Below, piece after piece: positions 1-12,520 of a DNA stretch of 64,000 nucleotides. The translations under genes and the position numbers were made by a program. Source of the DNA: Trichaptum fuscoviolaceum (Eukaryota > Basidiomycota > Agaricomycetes > Hymenochaetales > Trichaptaceae); contig CAJSYZ010000009.1 of NCBI GenBank assembly GCA_910574455.1, forward strand, positions 1,488,001 to 1,552,000, in the 5' to 3' direction. The notes under the pieces are model-generated. The model worked only from the letters and a program-made list of their open reading frames with translations. It was not told the DNA's origin and did no database searches. Numbering within the stretch: position 1 is the first letter of the stretch; every line of letters starts with the position of its first letter.

Positions 1-3000
1 CCGCTCCTCTGCATCGACCATGACTATACGTCCATCTGCACCAATGACGGGCTTCTCATCTTCCCTAACATCGGCTTCATGGGCACCTGCGAGCTGACGC
101 CATCCACACCCCCACCAGTAGGGTCACGGCGCAGCTCCTTGTGGTTGAGCTTCACGGGCCGCGCCCACGTACTGATGTCGACCGGTTTCCGCGAGTTGAA
201 CTTCATCACGTCGTATCACCACCCATGCCTGTCGCAGCTCATCAGCTTGAACTCCTGGTACGGCGCGTCCTCGCCTCTGACAGCCGTGAACGTTGAGGCC
301 AAAGACGACCCGGAGCCCTTGACCTTGATCTCAGACTTCGACTCGAGCTTCAACCAGTGGCTTCCCTGCATCTGGCTCTGTCTTGACTTTCGGCTTCGGT
401 CGCGACGGGCGGCGGTGGGGGTGGCTTTTGAACCTTTACGAGGATGGGTCGGTACAGATTCTTTTGGAAGAGCGTGAGCTCTCTTTTTTCTCGCTTTATC
501 TTCCGCAGAGAGGTGGCTTTGCGCGTCGAATGGCTTAAGCTCCAGGGATCGAGTTGGTGTGGGCTGTCGTACGTGCTTCGGGTGTCCCAGTTGGACTGCA
601 TCGGTTCTTCCCAACGTTCAGGATCTCAATCTTCCGTATCCATTACCGCTACGCCAGGCGCATGCTCAGCTTCACCATCTGAAGGCCTCCGTGCCAGAGA
701 GCCAGCGATCTGTCGGCTAGTAATGATACTGCGCTCGTGGAAGTCTTCCATGCGCTGACGCCGTTCAACAACCGGGAAACGCTGGACAGCCGATCGAGCA
801 CGCAAGATAGTATGCTCTTCTTCCGTAGACTTAAGCGCCATTTTAATTGTCTTCGTAAGCTGGGACAACATGTGTGCTGTTAAACTCGATTCGACAGGGA
901 ACTACTGTAACCAAAGTCAGACTGCAAACGTTAGAGACAGATAATATGAACTTACCCATCCAGGCATGAGACCGAGACCACCAAGACGAGCACCAACACC
1001 AAGGGGCACCTTTGCGACCGAACTCGACAGCGACTAAACCGAACGGCTCATCACGCGAAGGGATCAAAGCGAAGTCGGCACCACTGAACAAGTACGGAGG
1101 CAGAGCAGTGAATTCCGGCTTTCAGTACACTCGGTCAGGATACATCTCCATGAGACGAGCAAGTTTCTCCGCAACAAAACGACCATACAAATCAATGACG
1201 GGACCGACACAGATCAACTGAATCGAGGGGCGCTTTTCCAACCTGACATTAATAAATGAGCAAATATTCATCTGTTTATTAAGATAGCATTAAAAGAACT
1301 CACAGCGAAGGCATCACGTCCGCAATAAGATCCACACCCTTCTGTTTCGACCATCGACCGACGAACACGAAGAGATCTGCCTTAGGGTCCTGAGCAATAC
1401 CAGCCCACTCCTGAGCCTGCCGCTTGAGCTCCGGACGTTTCGCCTCTGCCTCTTCATCAATCTGAGTGTCCTTGATCTGTACGGGCTGTTCATCCAAAGC
1501 AGCAATATCCGTTGGGTCCGGATTCGGGAGAGAGTCCACATGCTTGAGTGTCCACAGCGCCGGATAACGAGCCCACGACCGCTTACCATACTTGTCAGAC
1601 ACACTGGCGACACCGATCGATTTCTGGTGCACACTGATGAAGGATGCCGCGGCGTGGAGCAAGTTGAACGTGTTACCGAACTGAATGTACTTCGTGCGGT
1701 GTTCCTTGCTGATATTGAACGCCGAGCATACTTCCTTCATCTCTTCGTTCGTGCGGAGCGGCCACAGGCCCTGGAACTCTGCGTTGTGGAGAGACAGGCA
1801 CACCGGGAGGACTTTTGGGAGGAGGTAGATAGCAGCGAGCGCGCCGTGATAGTCATTTATGTGGTAAATATCGATCTGCGGGTTGCGCCTGACGATCGCT
1901 GCGATTGCCTGGTTCCATGTCGAGTAGAAGATGGCTGAGCTGAGGTCGTCCATGCGCGCAGGATACGGGTCCGCCTTCGTTTGCGCACGGAAGACCGGCG
2001 AGTCGAGGATAACGTATGTGATGTTGGGTGCGGCTCGCCGAAGATAATGACTTCAATAGGGTCGGCAGGTTCACCAGCGGGGTACTCAATATCCTTCACC
2101 TTCGGTACAACCCAGATCAGGTCGACGTCCGACATGGCTTTGCCCATCAACGAGCTCATCACACCAAGACCACCGATCTTAACCTTCAACTTCCAATCAA
2201 TGATCTCGTACTCCAAAGTCGCAATACGCACCGTCCTCCGCTTCTTCTTGTCTTCAGGCCAACCGATAATATCGCCTGTATACGCGTGTCCATGGCTCGA
2301 GTGTTTCTCCAACATCGGCGCCGCATGCAGATCTTGCGCAGACCTCGAGCCCAGCAAGCCAATGATGGGTAAATAATGCGAATGGCCCGGCTTCTTCTCC
2401 TTGAGACCCCACTGGTTGTACTTAATTCCATAAAAGCTCCACATGAAGATCGCCACTGCCAGCGTACCAGTGACTACCGGGATCGACAACAGTAATGTGT
2501 ACATGATAGCGCCCACGGCGCTCTCCCCACGCGGCTCGAGGCTCCACCGCAGCGTCGCGTTATCCACGACCAGCGTCCACGCGAGGTGCGGGTGCGGCGG
2601 GGCGCTGATGTTCAAGTAGTTGGAAGCAGCCGAATTGGGCGGGAGTCAGTCCATGACGCCGTCGCCACTGGCATCCGTCTCGCCATAGAAATAGCCATTG
2701 AACCCAAACACGTTGAGCTGGAGGTACGTCGGCCATGTGCTCATCATCTCGAGCTTCCGGCGTCCGTCTGCAGTATTGTCCATCAGGAAGTTCACTCCTC
2801 TATCGAAACTCTACGTATTGAACTGACCACGGGTGAGGAAGTGAGGGACACGGCGCTGGTGAGCATAATTCCTGTCCGCATGCACACCAGTATAGGCTGA
2901 TGCAGCAGTACCAGTTAAGTCTAACTCAAATCGAATCAGTAAGTATACAACTCATATAGGAGTAAAAGCGCTTACATTGCACAGTAATATGCTCGCCTGT

Positions 3001-4571
3001 CCACCAACTCTCATCATTATCAAACAAGCTCTTATCTATGCTCGTCACATCCTCATACACAGCCCACGTCCATTTCTGTCCGTAATTCCACGAGTACCTA
3101 AACATATCCGCGCCCAGCAACTGGTGCGTGAACATGTACTTCCCAGAGCCTGAGTCAAACCCGAACGCATCGTTGTCGCAGTCCGCAGAGGGGAGGACCA
3201 TGGGATTGCGGGCGGTGCAGGAGGAGATGGTTGCGTGCGTTCGTTGACGAGGTGCCGTCCTGCAAAGGCGGGTTGTTCAAGATGATGTCGATAATACTGT
3301 CCGGCACGCCCATCAGCGTCGCGTTCCACGCACACGAGCTCGTCTCGGCACCCGAGATCGCTGCAGGATCGGAGTTATGCAACTGCTCCGCAGTTCACGG
3401 CGGTGATCGAGGGGCTTCCACCCTTTCCCCGTTATCTCTGCTCCTCGCCGTTGTATCGAAGGGAAACACCGGGCAAGACCAAGCTCGTCACGAACGATGC
3501 AAGTACACTGAGTTGGGAACCGTTTACCAAGCTCGGTCAGCGGTGGACATCGAAGTTACTCGTGCCGAACATATGACGCAGGTCTGTCTTACCTGACTGA
3601 CCATTAATGAGGTCGTTTGTCACGAGCATTTCATTGCATGGACCACGCTAGCATCGTCAGCGGCTTGCAAGTTCTCGTCCATACCAAGGAAGCGCGTGAG
3701 GGAACGATATGTCGAGTAGTGGCTTGCAACGCCACCAACACCGTTGATGCCCTTCGAGTGGAGGAAGTACTGATTATCGTCCGACGCCATGTTGTTAATG
3801 GCAGCCAGATCAGGGGTCGGTGTACGACCACGACCAAGATACAAAGCTCCAAATGTGTTGCCACCGGTGACTTCGCCGGCAATGAAGGAGTTGTTCTTAT
3901 TGACACTTGCCATTAAGGTCAAATGGTGTCGATTCATTCAAGTAGCTACGTTGTAAGTAGTCCGTCAGATGTGCTGTGCTGATAGCTAGTCACTCGCATT
4001 ACTCACCCAGAGAAACCAATAAGATCACCCATAGCACCAACAGTGAAATCCATCATGAAGTACATCCCGCGACTTCGTCGATGAAGGCAACCCAATCGTC
4101 GATCGTTCCCCAATGGAGGTTGAGAGTCGTGAAGTCAAGAGGAGAATGCAAGTCTGCCTGCTATAGTATGTTCACGAACACAGTATCCGCAATGAAAATG
4201 CCCTTGATGCTCGTGCCCTGGAGGTTATCGAGTTTGTTCGCCAAGCCACAGACATCGACACCGAAGCACAGCTGCGTCTCGCGCCAATCGTTTTCGAACA
4301 TCGGCTGGAAGAAGTCATTGTTTCTCGGGTCTCCATCGGCGAACTTGTCGAGCAGCACAGTGTAGAATGGCGGCGCACGCCAGTTAGGAGGCGACGATGT
4401 GTATGTGGTGTACTTGTGTGTGGACTGGTACTGCGTCGGGTCCTGCGCGTTCTGACTGACGTTCAGATTCTACCGTGCCAGGTCAGAACTGTAAGGAGTG
4501 GCATTGGCGGGTGTCGATAGGAGTGTAGTGAGTGCAGTAAGTCTGCAATGATGGTGAGGAGGAAAAGGCAT
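1..4571 (-). pseudogene. alpha-1,3-glucan synthase (Ags1-type) pseudogene, 5' two thirds
   Basis: Intact family members are very large membrane proteins that make cell-wall alpha-1,3-glucan: an extracellular amylase-like domain, a transmembrane stretch, then a cytoplasmic GT5 glycosyltransferase. Reading leftwards, I see a putative start near 4571, amylase-like segments (4358-4161, 3937-3620, 3201-2926), a hydrophobic stretch (about 2510-2400), the KIGGLG-type GT5 start (about 2200), and the best-preserved GT5 block with [10 protein letters not shown] and [10 protein letters not shown] (1953-1300). Synthase-like sequence continues to base 1, so the 3' end lies outside. It is broken: an in-frame TAG at 4470-4472, a frameshifting deletion near 2030 just after IIFGEP, and further frame changes near 3150-3380 and below 600. 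Short introns may explain some changes but not all. Confidence 0.85.
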
Positions 4572-4664
4572 GGGCAAGCCCGCAACACTTCAAGTTCAAC
4601 CAACACTGGCATCAAATTTCCCTTTTTGGATGCAACAAAATCTTGCTAAAATTTTCTAAGTCCT

Positions 4665-4872
4665 AATACACTTGAGCACTGAAATCCTGACTTGCTTCCT
4701 GATGTACTGAGGGACGGCTTGCGTCCTGAAACACTCCTTGTTTCAGTGAGGTAAGGCCATCAGTGTATTTTCAGACAAACTAGCTACCCTTCAGACAGGC
4801 GTAGCAACGCGCCAGCCATTTCAGGAAGCGTCAGGACGCGTCAGTTGCCATAAGCAGAAGGAAGTTTCCCTG
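4665..4872. repeat. dispersed repeat R1, copy 1
   Basis: About 200 bp, clearly related to 13822-14020: both run from CTTGAGCACTGAAATCCTGA to AAGGAAGTTTCCCTGATG with scattered substitutions. It lies just upstream of the ORF at 4873. I found no clear terminal inverted repeat or target duplication, so the class is unknown. Confidence 0.7.
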
Positions 4873-5969
4873 ATGAAGGAGCAGATGCAGCATCAAGATA
4901 CACCCGAAGCTGGTGCAGCTGATGATACAGAGGACTTCTTCGATGACATTGTGGGCAATAATGAACTCAACGAAATTGCAGACCTGGAAGATCCCGAACT
5001 TGAAAGCTTACTAGTAGTGCATGGGCCACAGCATCTTGCGGTTCAAGACATACAACATGCTGAACGCCAGATCCGCTTGGGTGGCAGAAATGACCCTTTG
5101 AGCTTGATGTTAATGGCTTCGAAGCAACGTGGGTATTACTTGGTAACCCATGCTTTTGGTGTTACACATCTGACTTCTTTGTTGTCATCCTTGCAGAGTC
5201 CAGTAAGGTGTATCCTAAACAGCTCAACACGCTTGCGGCGATAAAAGGTCATCCAGAGCTCCGACAGCTCCGACAGCTCATTAAAGAATACTTATTCAAC
5301 AAGTACGAGAATCACACCTCCAACTCAAGGGGCTCCTCTGGTAGAGCCCAACCAGCAGTTGAATTGGACACGAGCAATGACTTTTCAATATTCCATTCAG
5401 CCACCGCTTTCTTTGCCTACCATGGCGAATCGATCCCTATAGAACAAGCAATGAGGGAGGTGATCAGGTCCAATCCCTCTTGGCGCGGAAAAGCAAGACG
5501 TGATGCAGTCCTTGTTCGAGTTAGCTCCTGCACAAAGGGGTTTGCGGGAATGAGAGTTGCCCGAGTTATGCTTCTTTTTTCCTTCACCGCTAAAGGGGAA
5601 CGTCAGGACGACTGCGCTCTCGTCCAGATTTTCAAGCGTGTTGGAGATTCACCCGACCTGAAAACAAGAATGTGGATAGTCGAACCGGAGTATGAGTTAG
5701 AGAGCTCTACCACCTGTGTCGGATGCTGTACTGGAGTGAATGCCAGTGGCAGATGTCACTATCAGCGCAACTGCAAGGCTCCGAAGCTATCTGTGATAGA
5801 TGTAGGGGACATCCTCCGTTTAGCCCACCTCCTGGGGGTTCCGAAGGGTGATGAATGTCCTCCAAAGTCATTGACACCTGAGGAGACCCTGGATTTTTAT
5901 GATAGATTCTATGTTAACCGATTTGCTGACATGCACATGCACCAAACACTGTACGAAGCTAGACAATAA
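4873..5969 (+). CDS. unrecognised protein, two exons; possible decayed transposase C-terminus
   Basis: Exon 1 opens at ATG 4873 with an acidic N-terminus (DDTEDFFDDIVG). Exon 2 runs to the stop at 5967-5969. Either intron 5129-5196 (GTGGGT...TTGCAG) or 5143-5198 keeps the frame. Exon 2 encodes about 255 residues with a Cys/His cluster (TTCVGCCTG...CHYQRNC) and ends in FYDRFYVNRFADMHMHQTLY. That tail resembles the FYVNKYxDHHA-type ending I associate with fungal CACTA-like (Plavaka) transposases, but no catalytic domain is present. It could be a relic of such an element or an unrelated host gene. Adjacency to repeat R1 favours mobile origin. Confidence 0.5.
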
Positions 5970-6196
5970 TTACTAAGTTAAACTCTTCCGTTAGCACATT
6001 GCCACATAGTACTACAAAGTGTATTGAGACTTGTTGTACAGTTTACATTGCCAGAGCCAGCGGCGACGACATCATGGTATTCATTGTTCGAGGTAATATA
6101 ATTATCAACAAATCTCAAAGCAACAAAAGGAGAAACTGGAGATGCAAGCATACTGTGTCCATTGTCAACCCACCACCTACGAGAGGGCTAATTCGG

Positions 6197-8242
6197 CTAG
6201 TAGTTGAGGCGACCTCGAGGACTTGAAGGCTTGGAGTCATCCTTTGACTCTATCGCCAATTCTAAATAATTGCGATACCCTAGAATTTGTTTAATATCAA
6301 TATTCACCGCGATGCCTTTCGGGGGTTGTCTGTCGAATGACGCGCACACCGCCTCCGTCAGATACGTTATGTATCTCTGCATGTCCGCATGCTCCAAGAA
6401 AGATTTTCCAGTCGTCTGGGTAGTCAAGGACGCTGCTGACGTCGATGCTGCCGTGTCCTGTCTTTCCTTCCCCTTGCCCTTCAAGTTCGTATGATAGGCA
6501 TCCATTTCGTCCTTGTTATAGGCTGCTAACATATCAATAGAATCAAGGACATCATCAGTCGACTCCTGCCTTCGATGTACTATCTTGTTTAAGAGCTCTG
6601 ATACGACATCGCCTTTCCCCTTCCGCATGACGACATCGAAAAGACCCTTTGTGGAGGCAATTTGCAACCATCTCTTGACAATCCTAAGCGCGCTTATCAA
6701 TCTCCTCTGAAGATGACCCAATTCGCGGAAGTAATTATTAATCTCAACAGAAGGAATATCTGCCGGTGGTCCGACAGGCCCCTGCTTCGACTTTGCTTCC
6801 CTGGTAAACCTTCCTATGATGTCATGCAAACGCGCCTGAATAGATTCTGCCGTTGAGATAATCGCATAGTCATTGGAGGTGACCTCTAACACCTTCGTCC
6901 GATGGAAGAATGCATCGTGAATATTGCACAGCTTAATCGCCATTTCCCAAGATTTCTGCTCCGTGGTAAACTGCAGTAGCATTTCGTTGACCTCCTCTTT
7001 CTGGGGCTGAAAATAAGCCGTTCAACCGCAGGCGTCATGTATTTCGATTGCAAACTCCCTGGTTCCGATATCGGATGATAGGGTAGATGCACTTTCAGTG
7101 GGGGGGGCCGAATACCGGAAGGATGACTGGAAGCCTGAGAATGAGCCTGGAAAAGTCTAGAGACCGTAACTGACATGCTTTGGAGACCGGCATCGATGAT
7201 TGCGATGAGTTTGTAAGTTACGTCGTAGTAGGCCTGGAAGAACGGTATGAAGAATTGGAAAGCCTTAAGATCTTTGGCATCCGTATCGTATGAGTTCAAT
7301 ACTGCCATAAAATCTTCTGCCTTCTCTTCTCTATAAAGTCCATATTCAGATAACAGTTGTCTAAGACCTTTCGAGCCGTCGCGAGAATGTCTTCGGTAGT
7401 ATTGATTCATGATTTTCTGAAACTCGAACCTGGACAACTCGAAGTAGAGGGAACCAAAGGGATCATCAGTGCCTCGATTGTCAAGGCAATTCCGTATCTC
7501 CCCTCTTGAGAACCCAAGGACAATTGCGGAGGATTCCATGAAGAAGAACCTTAGACTATCCAAGGTCTTCCTTACTCTAACAGCGTCGCCTGCTGCCCGT
7601 GACTAACAAGCGTAGGTTATTAGACGTTCTTTTTCGAAACATGATCATAATACTTACCCCAGCAATATTATCAGTCAAGAGAGCGACATCAGAATATATC
7701 TTGCGAAGAGTATCGTTCAACGTAGCAACCTGACCCTCCAAACTCGCAATCCTATCATCTGATGAAAGGCCTGGATGGCCTGAAGTCGAGCGAACCGACG
7801 CGCTGCCTTCTATGCCAGTGTGCGACATGGCACCTGGATGGCCTGAAGTCGAGTGAACCGACTCGTTGCCTTCTATGCCAGTGGACTGTGCATTTTGTGC
7901 CACAGCGTCAAGCAGTTCACCCATAGTACGTCCGGGAGATTTATTAGGTGGTTCGAGAACACCGCCAGGTCCCGGGACGCGATAATCGGCCAGTGATGGT
8001 GACCTTGATGGTGGTGGAACGGATGTCGGGAATGATTCCCCCCCTTTAAGTTCAAGTTTGGGCCTTTTCTGATTGGGCTCACTAGGACTCGGAGATTGAC
8101 TTGCGCCTACTATCTGCGTGTACGCAGCAATCCTGTTTGGGTGTTGTGAGCTGCCGCCACCAGCGGGTGAGTTGCTGATCTGCCTGTGTGAGCTGCCGCC
8201 CCTGCGTGAGCTGCCGCTACCACCTCTAGAATTTGATCCCGA
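6197..8242 (-). CDS. unrecognised Ser/Gly-rich N-terminal protein with helical body; 1-nt frameshift
   Basis: Exon 1 runs from ATG 8242 (another ATG in frame at 8272) to 7658. It encodes a Gly/Ser-rich, low-complexity N-terminus, two copies of a TGIEGxxSVxSTSGHPG unit (about 7880-7760) and a short coiled-coil-like segment. Intron 7657-7603 (GTAAGT...TTAG, 55 nt) joins in frame to exon 2. Exon 2 is open to about 7010, where the frame changes at a four-T run (minus strand; plus 7010-7013). One extra T would join VERLIF to QPQKEEVNEMLLQF and keep the frame open to the stop at 6197. So this is either a recent one-base loss or an assembly error. The C-terminal half is helical and charged. I recognise no family. 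Confidence 0.6.
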
Positions 8243-8289
8243 CATGTTAATTGTGTGAGACCCAAGCGTCACTGGCGTGGTGGGATAAT

Positions 8290-10540
8290 ATTCAAGTTCA
8301 TCATTCCGATTCCTTTTACGATCTACAATTTAGTTATTGTCAGAACCAACAAGGGCGTTCGACTCAAACTCAGGCTCACTGGACATTTTGGACATTTTGA
8401 ACAAAACTGTGACTTGAAGCCTGATAGGAGGTTGTTTTGCTTTCTCCAACAGCTTCAAAATGGAGTTAAAACTGGTGCAATAGTATAGTAGCTGTGAGCC
8501 TACCAACTCCGAGTCCGACTCCGAGTCGTCGGAACCGAATAGTAGTATCTTGAACTTCGGTTCAAATTTAGAGATCAAGTTGCCAGTATACTAGTAGTAG
8601 TAGATAGTACTACTCAGGCTACAACTTGAAGTTTGAAGATCTCAGTCAGCGGATGAAGTTGAACTAGGAGACTGGTTGACTCACCGCCAGCCTGAGTACC
8701 GCCAGTGGCAGCCTCTGAACTAAAATTTAGGTGGCAGGGACTTCGACTTTAAGGTGAGAGGGCTTCAAGCTGTTGAAAAGAACAACCTTGAGTACTACTA
8801 GAGTACAGTACTACAGAGTATAGTAGACAAAGACACGATACGTCGATGCCACTGGCAGGGCATGGGGTAGTCAGGCTACTAAATGCGGAACTTGAATCTG
8901 AACTTGAAGCCAGACTTCTCAGGCTCACGCCACTCAGCCACTGTATTTGGCAACAATTGTTGGAGATGCGCACCTCCGGTTACGGTGATATTCATTTCGG
9001 ATTCGAATCACAAAAGGATGATGCAGTGATGTCGGAACTTGCGGAATATCATCCACAGATTAAGGTAACTAGGGCTAACAAGGGCTCGAGTACATGGAAA
9101 GCGTGGTTTAATGAGGAGCACCACAAGGTTGAGCGGGAACGAGCAGCATTGGGACCTTTTAATTCACTTAGACCGCAGACTCGGAGTCAGACGAAGTAGC
9201 CTGAGGACTCAGGCTTGTACTCAAACTATTTCTAACTGTTTTCTTTTCGTAGCATTACCTCATACCAGTGCATACCACTAGTATTCAAGTTGTGTCTTTG
9301 TATGTTTGTCTCCTGTTCTGTGTTCGTCGACCTTATACTTGTGTTTTCTGTGCTGCATCGGTATTCAAGTTGTTGTATTCTGTATGTAAATAAAAAACGA
9401 TATGAATTGTTTACTAACTATTCCGAGTCGGACTTGGACTCACTGGCACCAGTGATGCTCTAATTACTGCCCGATAAATTCACGACTGGCTCGAATCCGG
9501 GTCTACCAACCTGAAGACCGAACATCGTTACGGGTCATTGTTCGGCAACTTGAACTTTTGAGCTGAACTTGAAGTCCCACGACTCGGACTCGGTCTCAGG
9601 CTCTGACTCGGAAGTTCTTCCGACTCGGAGGTCAGCTTGAAGTCGGAAACTACTAGTACTAGTAAACTAAGCCTGAGGGGCGAAGGTCGGTCCGGCTACT
9701 ACTACAACTGCTCTGCTCGACAACTATTAGGTATAATAATTTTAATGGAATGACCGGTTGTTATTCTCGGGACGTTCTAGGTCAGAGGGAACTGGACGGC
9801 TTGACTTATGCTATTGCCTTCTGGCAGACGACGGAGGAGCTGGATCAAATGGGCTTTGCGACCAACCTTGATTCAAAGACAGACACGCAACTTGGTAGTA
9901 TTGTTTTCCCGACTCCGAGTCAGCAAGAGCCCGACGTGGACATTGCCGCTCGCCTTTTCCCAGACTGAGCCCCTTCCTCAACTCCCCCACCATGCGCACA
10001 AACTCTCTCATCTCATCCTCTTGCACTACCTTGAGGCTTGTCATTTTCTTCAACCTTGGCGCTGTCTCCTTCACATATGACATCTTCCATGCGCTGCTCT
10101 CCTGCACTTTGTACTAAATTATGTCGTAACAGATCTGGGCGGAATGGGAGACAGAGGTCTGCACGAGCATGGCACAGGAGTTCAAGGCTGGTGAGTTTAT
10201 TCTCCTTCTCAATCCTTTTACTTCACGTTATTTACATACCATTTGATACAGAATCCTAGCTCACACCGTTTACAGCGCACGCAAGATGGTGCAATTCTGG
10301 AACACCGCCAGACAGCACCACCACCATTGCCATCGCACTCCTGCTACTAGTAGTACCCAGCATCGACATGATGACTTCCCACGTGGGGTCTGACACTGGC
10401 ATCACAGGCCCTCCGTCGTCCGCTACCACCACTGACAGCCATGGTCAGGTTGGAAACTAGAGACTTCCGGAGACACTTTCATTGTTGTGGGGACTGGTAA
10501 GTAGCCCTAGTAGTTATCCGCTATTGCAACAATAGCTCAT
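8290..10540. other. decayed low-complexity intergenic DNA
   Basis: Dense degenerate repeats of GACTCGGA-like and CTTGAA/GAAGTC-like words plus TAGTAGTAC runs (for example 8500-8640, 9420-9480, 9560-9700). Short ORFs at 8846-9199 and 9750-9968 show no recognisable domain and I do not call them genes. From about 10300 the sequence may include decayed N-terminal parts of the BCS1-like relic. Confidence 0.5.
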
Positions 10541-10556
10541 GACCCGATGAACACAA

Positions 10557-11570
10557 CTACATGACTGGCTGATGCTATGGTTGTTGAAGCGCTTAGAATG
10601 CCAGCACGCTTACGAGTTCGAGACGACAGCGCGCACCATCTTGCCGGGCAAGTCTTCTTTCAGAGACAAGTCATTCGGAGATGAGGAGCTCAAAGGCTTC
10701 CAGTTTGCCTCACCAGACGACCATCAAATTCATATCTATTTCGCTGATTCCATGGCTCATGGCGGGGATTTAAGAGATGCTCCTTGCCGACACAAGGGAC
10801 TTCTTGCAATCAGAGAAGGTATGTACATAAAGTGCCACACATCGACTGAAAGTTTAACCTCTCTTTCTGAATCAGTGGTGCGCTGACCGTGGTAACCGCT
10901 CTCGTCGCGACAATTTCCTCTATCGTGTCCCTGGCTTGGGCAGATCATCGTTGATCCATGCCCTTGCTGGCGCGCTCATGCTCGACATTCTCGCCATCTC
11001 ACGTTCCGCCTTTTGGATGAACGATGTGGCGTTGTCGTCGCTTATGGGCCGTGTGCCTGCCCCGTGTATTGTCCTTCTCGAGGACCTTGATGCTGCATTC
11101 ACTCGCTCAACTTCGCGCGACGGGTCCTCAACCTGTGTTCCTGGTGGTAAGAAGAAGAGCTCTTTGTTGTCCGACAACAAGGATAAGATGACGATGATGA
11201 CGACAATGAAGAAATTGGCAAGAAGAAGAAAAGCAAGAAATATGACACTCTATCCGACGTGAACACGCTCTCTCTTTCTGGCCTTCTTAATGCACTTGAT
11301 GGTGTCGCCGCTGCTGTTGGCCGCTTCCTCTTCTCGTCGCAGCGACGAACCATCTTGAGCGTTTCGACCCCGCGCTCTCGCGCCCCGGTGGCATGGATGT
11401 TTGGATCGAGTTCAAAAGCGCAAGCCCTAGGCAGGCTCAAGCGCTCTTCTGCGACTTCTTCCTGTACGCGGACGTCAAGAAGCCCGAGATCACCAAACGC
11501 GAAGGCGAGCTCGATGGGATCAGCCTCCCCACCACACCCCATCCTCTGGATCGATTTCGGAAATTCCGGT
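10557..11570 (+). pseudogene. BCS1-like AAA ATPase pseudogene
   Basis: BCS1-type proteins are mitochondrial inner-membrane AAA ATPases; fungi carry many paralogues. The block starts at HDWLMLWL (about 10560), passes FETTARTI, then DTRDFLQSEK just before a clean intron (10819-10875, GTATGT...TCAG). Exon 2 has the P-loop region as VPGLGRSSLIHALAG, Walker B as CIVLLEDLDAAF and the typical TRSTSRDGSS. Later segments NTLSLSGLLNALDGVAAA (about 11260), ATNHLERFDPALSRPGG (about 11345) and MDVWIEFKSAS (11393) lie in two other frames, so at least two frameshifts follow Walker B. The Walker A lysine is arginine. I see no N-terminal mitochondrial domain. Confidence 0.85.
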
Positions 11571-11599
11571 GTCGGTATTTGCGTCCGATGCCTCGAGTA

Positions 11600-12520
11600 C
11601 CGCAACCTTGAGCTCGAGCTCATTGATGAGAGGTGCGTCAAACAGTCTACCTGACGTTGGCAAAGCAGCTCACGACGCAAATTGCGAATGCATCAAACGG
11701 GAAAAAGTATTACTTCATCTTAGATATCGTTCAAGTAGTCATGTCCTATTCCTCGACAAACACCTCTGTGCCACCACCATTGCCGCCGAAACGGAGATCG
11801 CTCGGTTTCAATATGCAGAATAAGTCGATTATCGGCCGACAGCGCAATCCCCCCAGCTCTAAGGTCAAGAAACGTGCCTTCATTCAATCTACTTCTTTCA
11901 AAGCGGATTGGGGTGCATTGATCCCATTTCCCATATCGGCATGGTTCCGGTTTCGAGTTGTGTCCAGGGATGACTGATTGTATGACGGCTTACTCGTGGC
12001 TTTGCCTTCTAGAGCTGATGGAACAGCTTCTTGTGCAGTGGGCTATGTCTTCCTGACTTCTTCGGAGTTAACCTGACTCACTTTCTTGTTTGTTTGTGCA
12101 TAAAATGAAAAGAAGCCTCATAATCGAGTCATCTAGAAGAAATCCTTCTTATCTCCTGTCAGTTCAGCTTGAGGTTTATCCGAGCCATAGTACAATGCAC
12201 TGATAGATTCCTCTCTTCTTTTCCCAGAAGAATAAGGCATCAGAAAAATGCGTGCAAGAGCTTTGTATAAATGTGAACTCGGAGTGGGTGTCGCCCCTCC
12301 CCGCCACCCACCCACCCACTCAACCCTTCGCCATGAACTTTTATCACATTCTGTTGGGGCTACACATGCTCCTATTGATTGACCATGCTGTGCTTCGAGT
12401 ACGCATCGCGCGAAGACTTCCTTGGACACAAAGGAGGATATCTAGGATGCAAAAATTCGTGCTTACTTTCTATTTCCTCTCAAAATCACTGCACTGACTT
12501 TTTGCCAGCTTCACAAACAG
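11600..12520. other. intergenic region, nothing recognised
   Basis: Only short overlapping ORFs in all frames. No domain, tRNA or repeat identified. It holds the 3' tail of the BCS1-like relic and the upstream region of the exonuclease gene. Confidence 0.4.
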
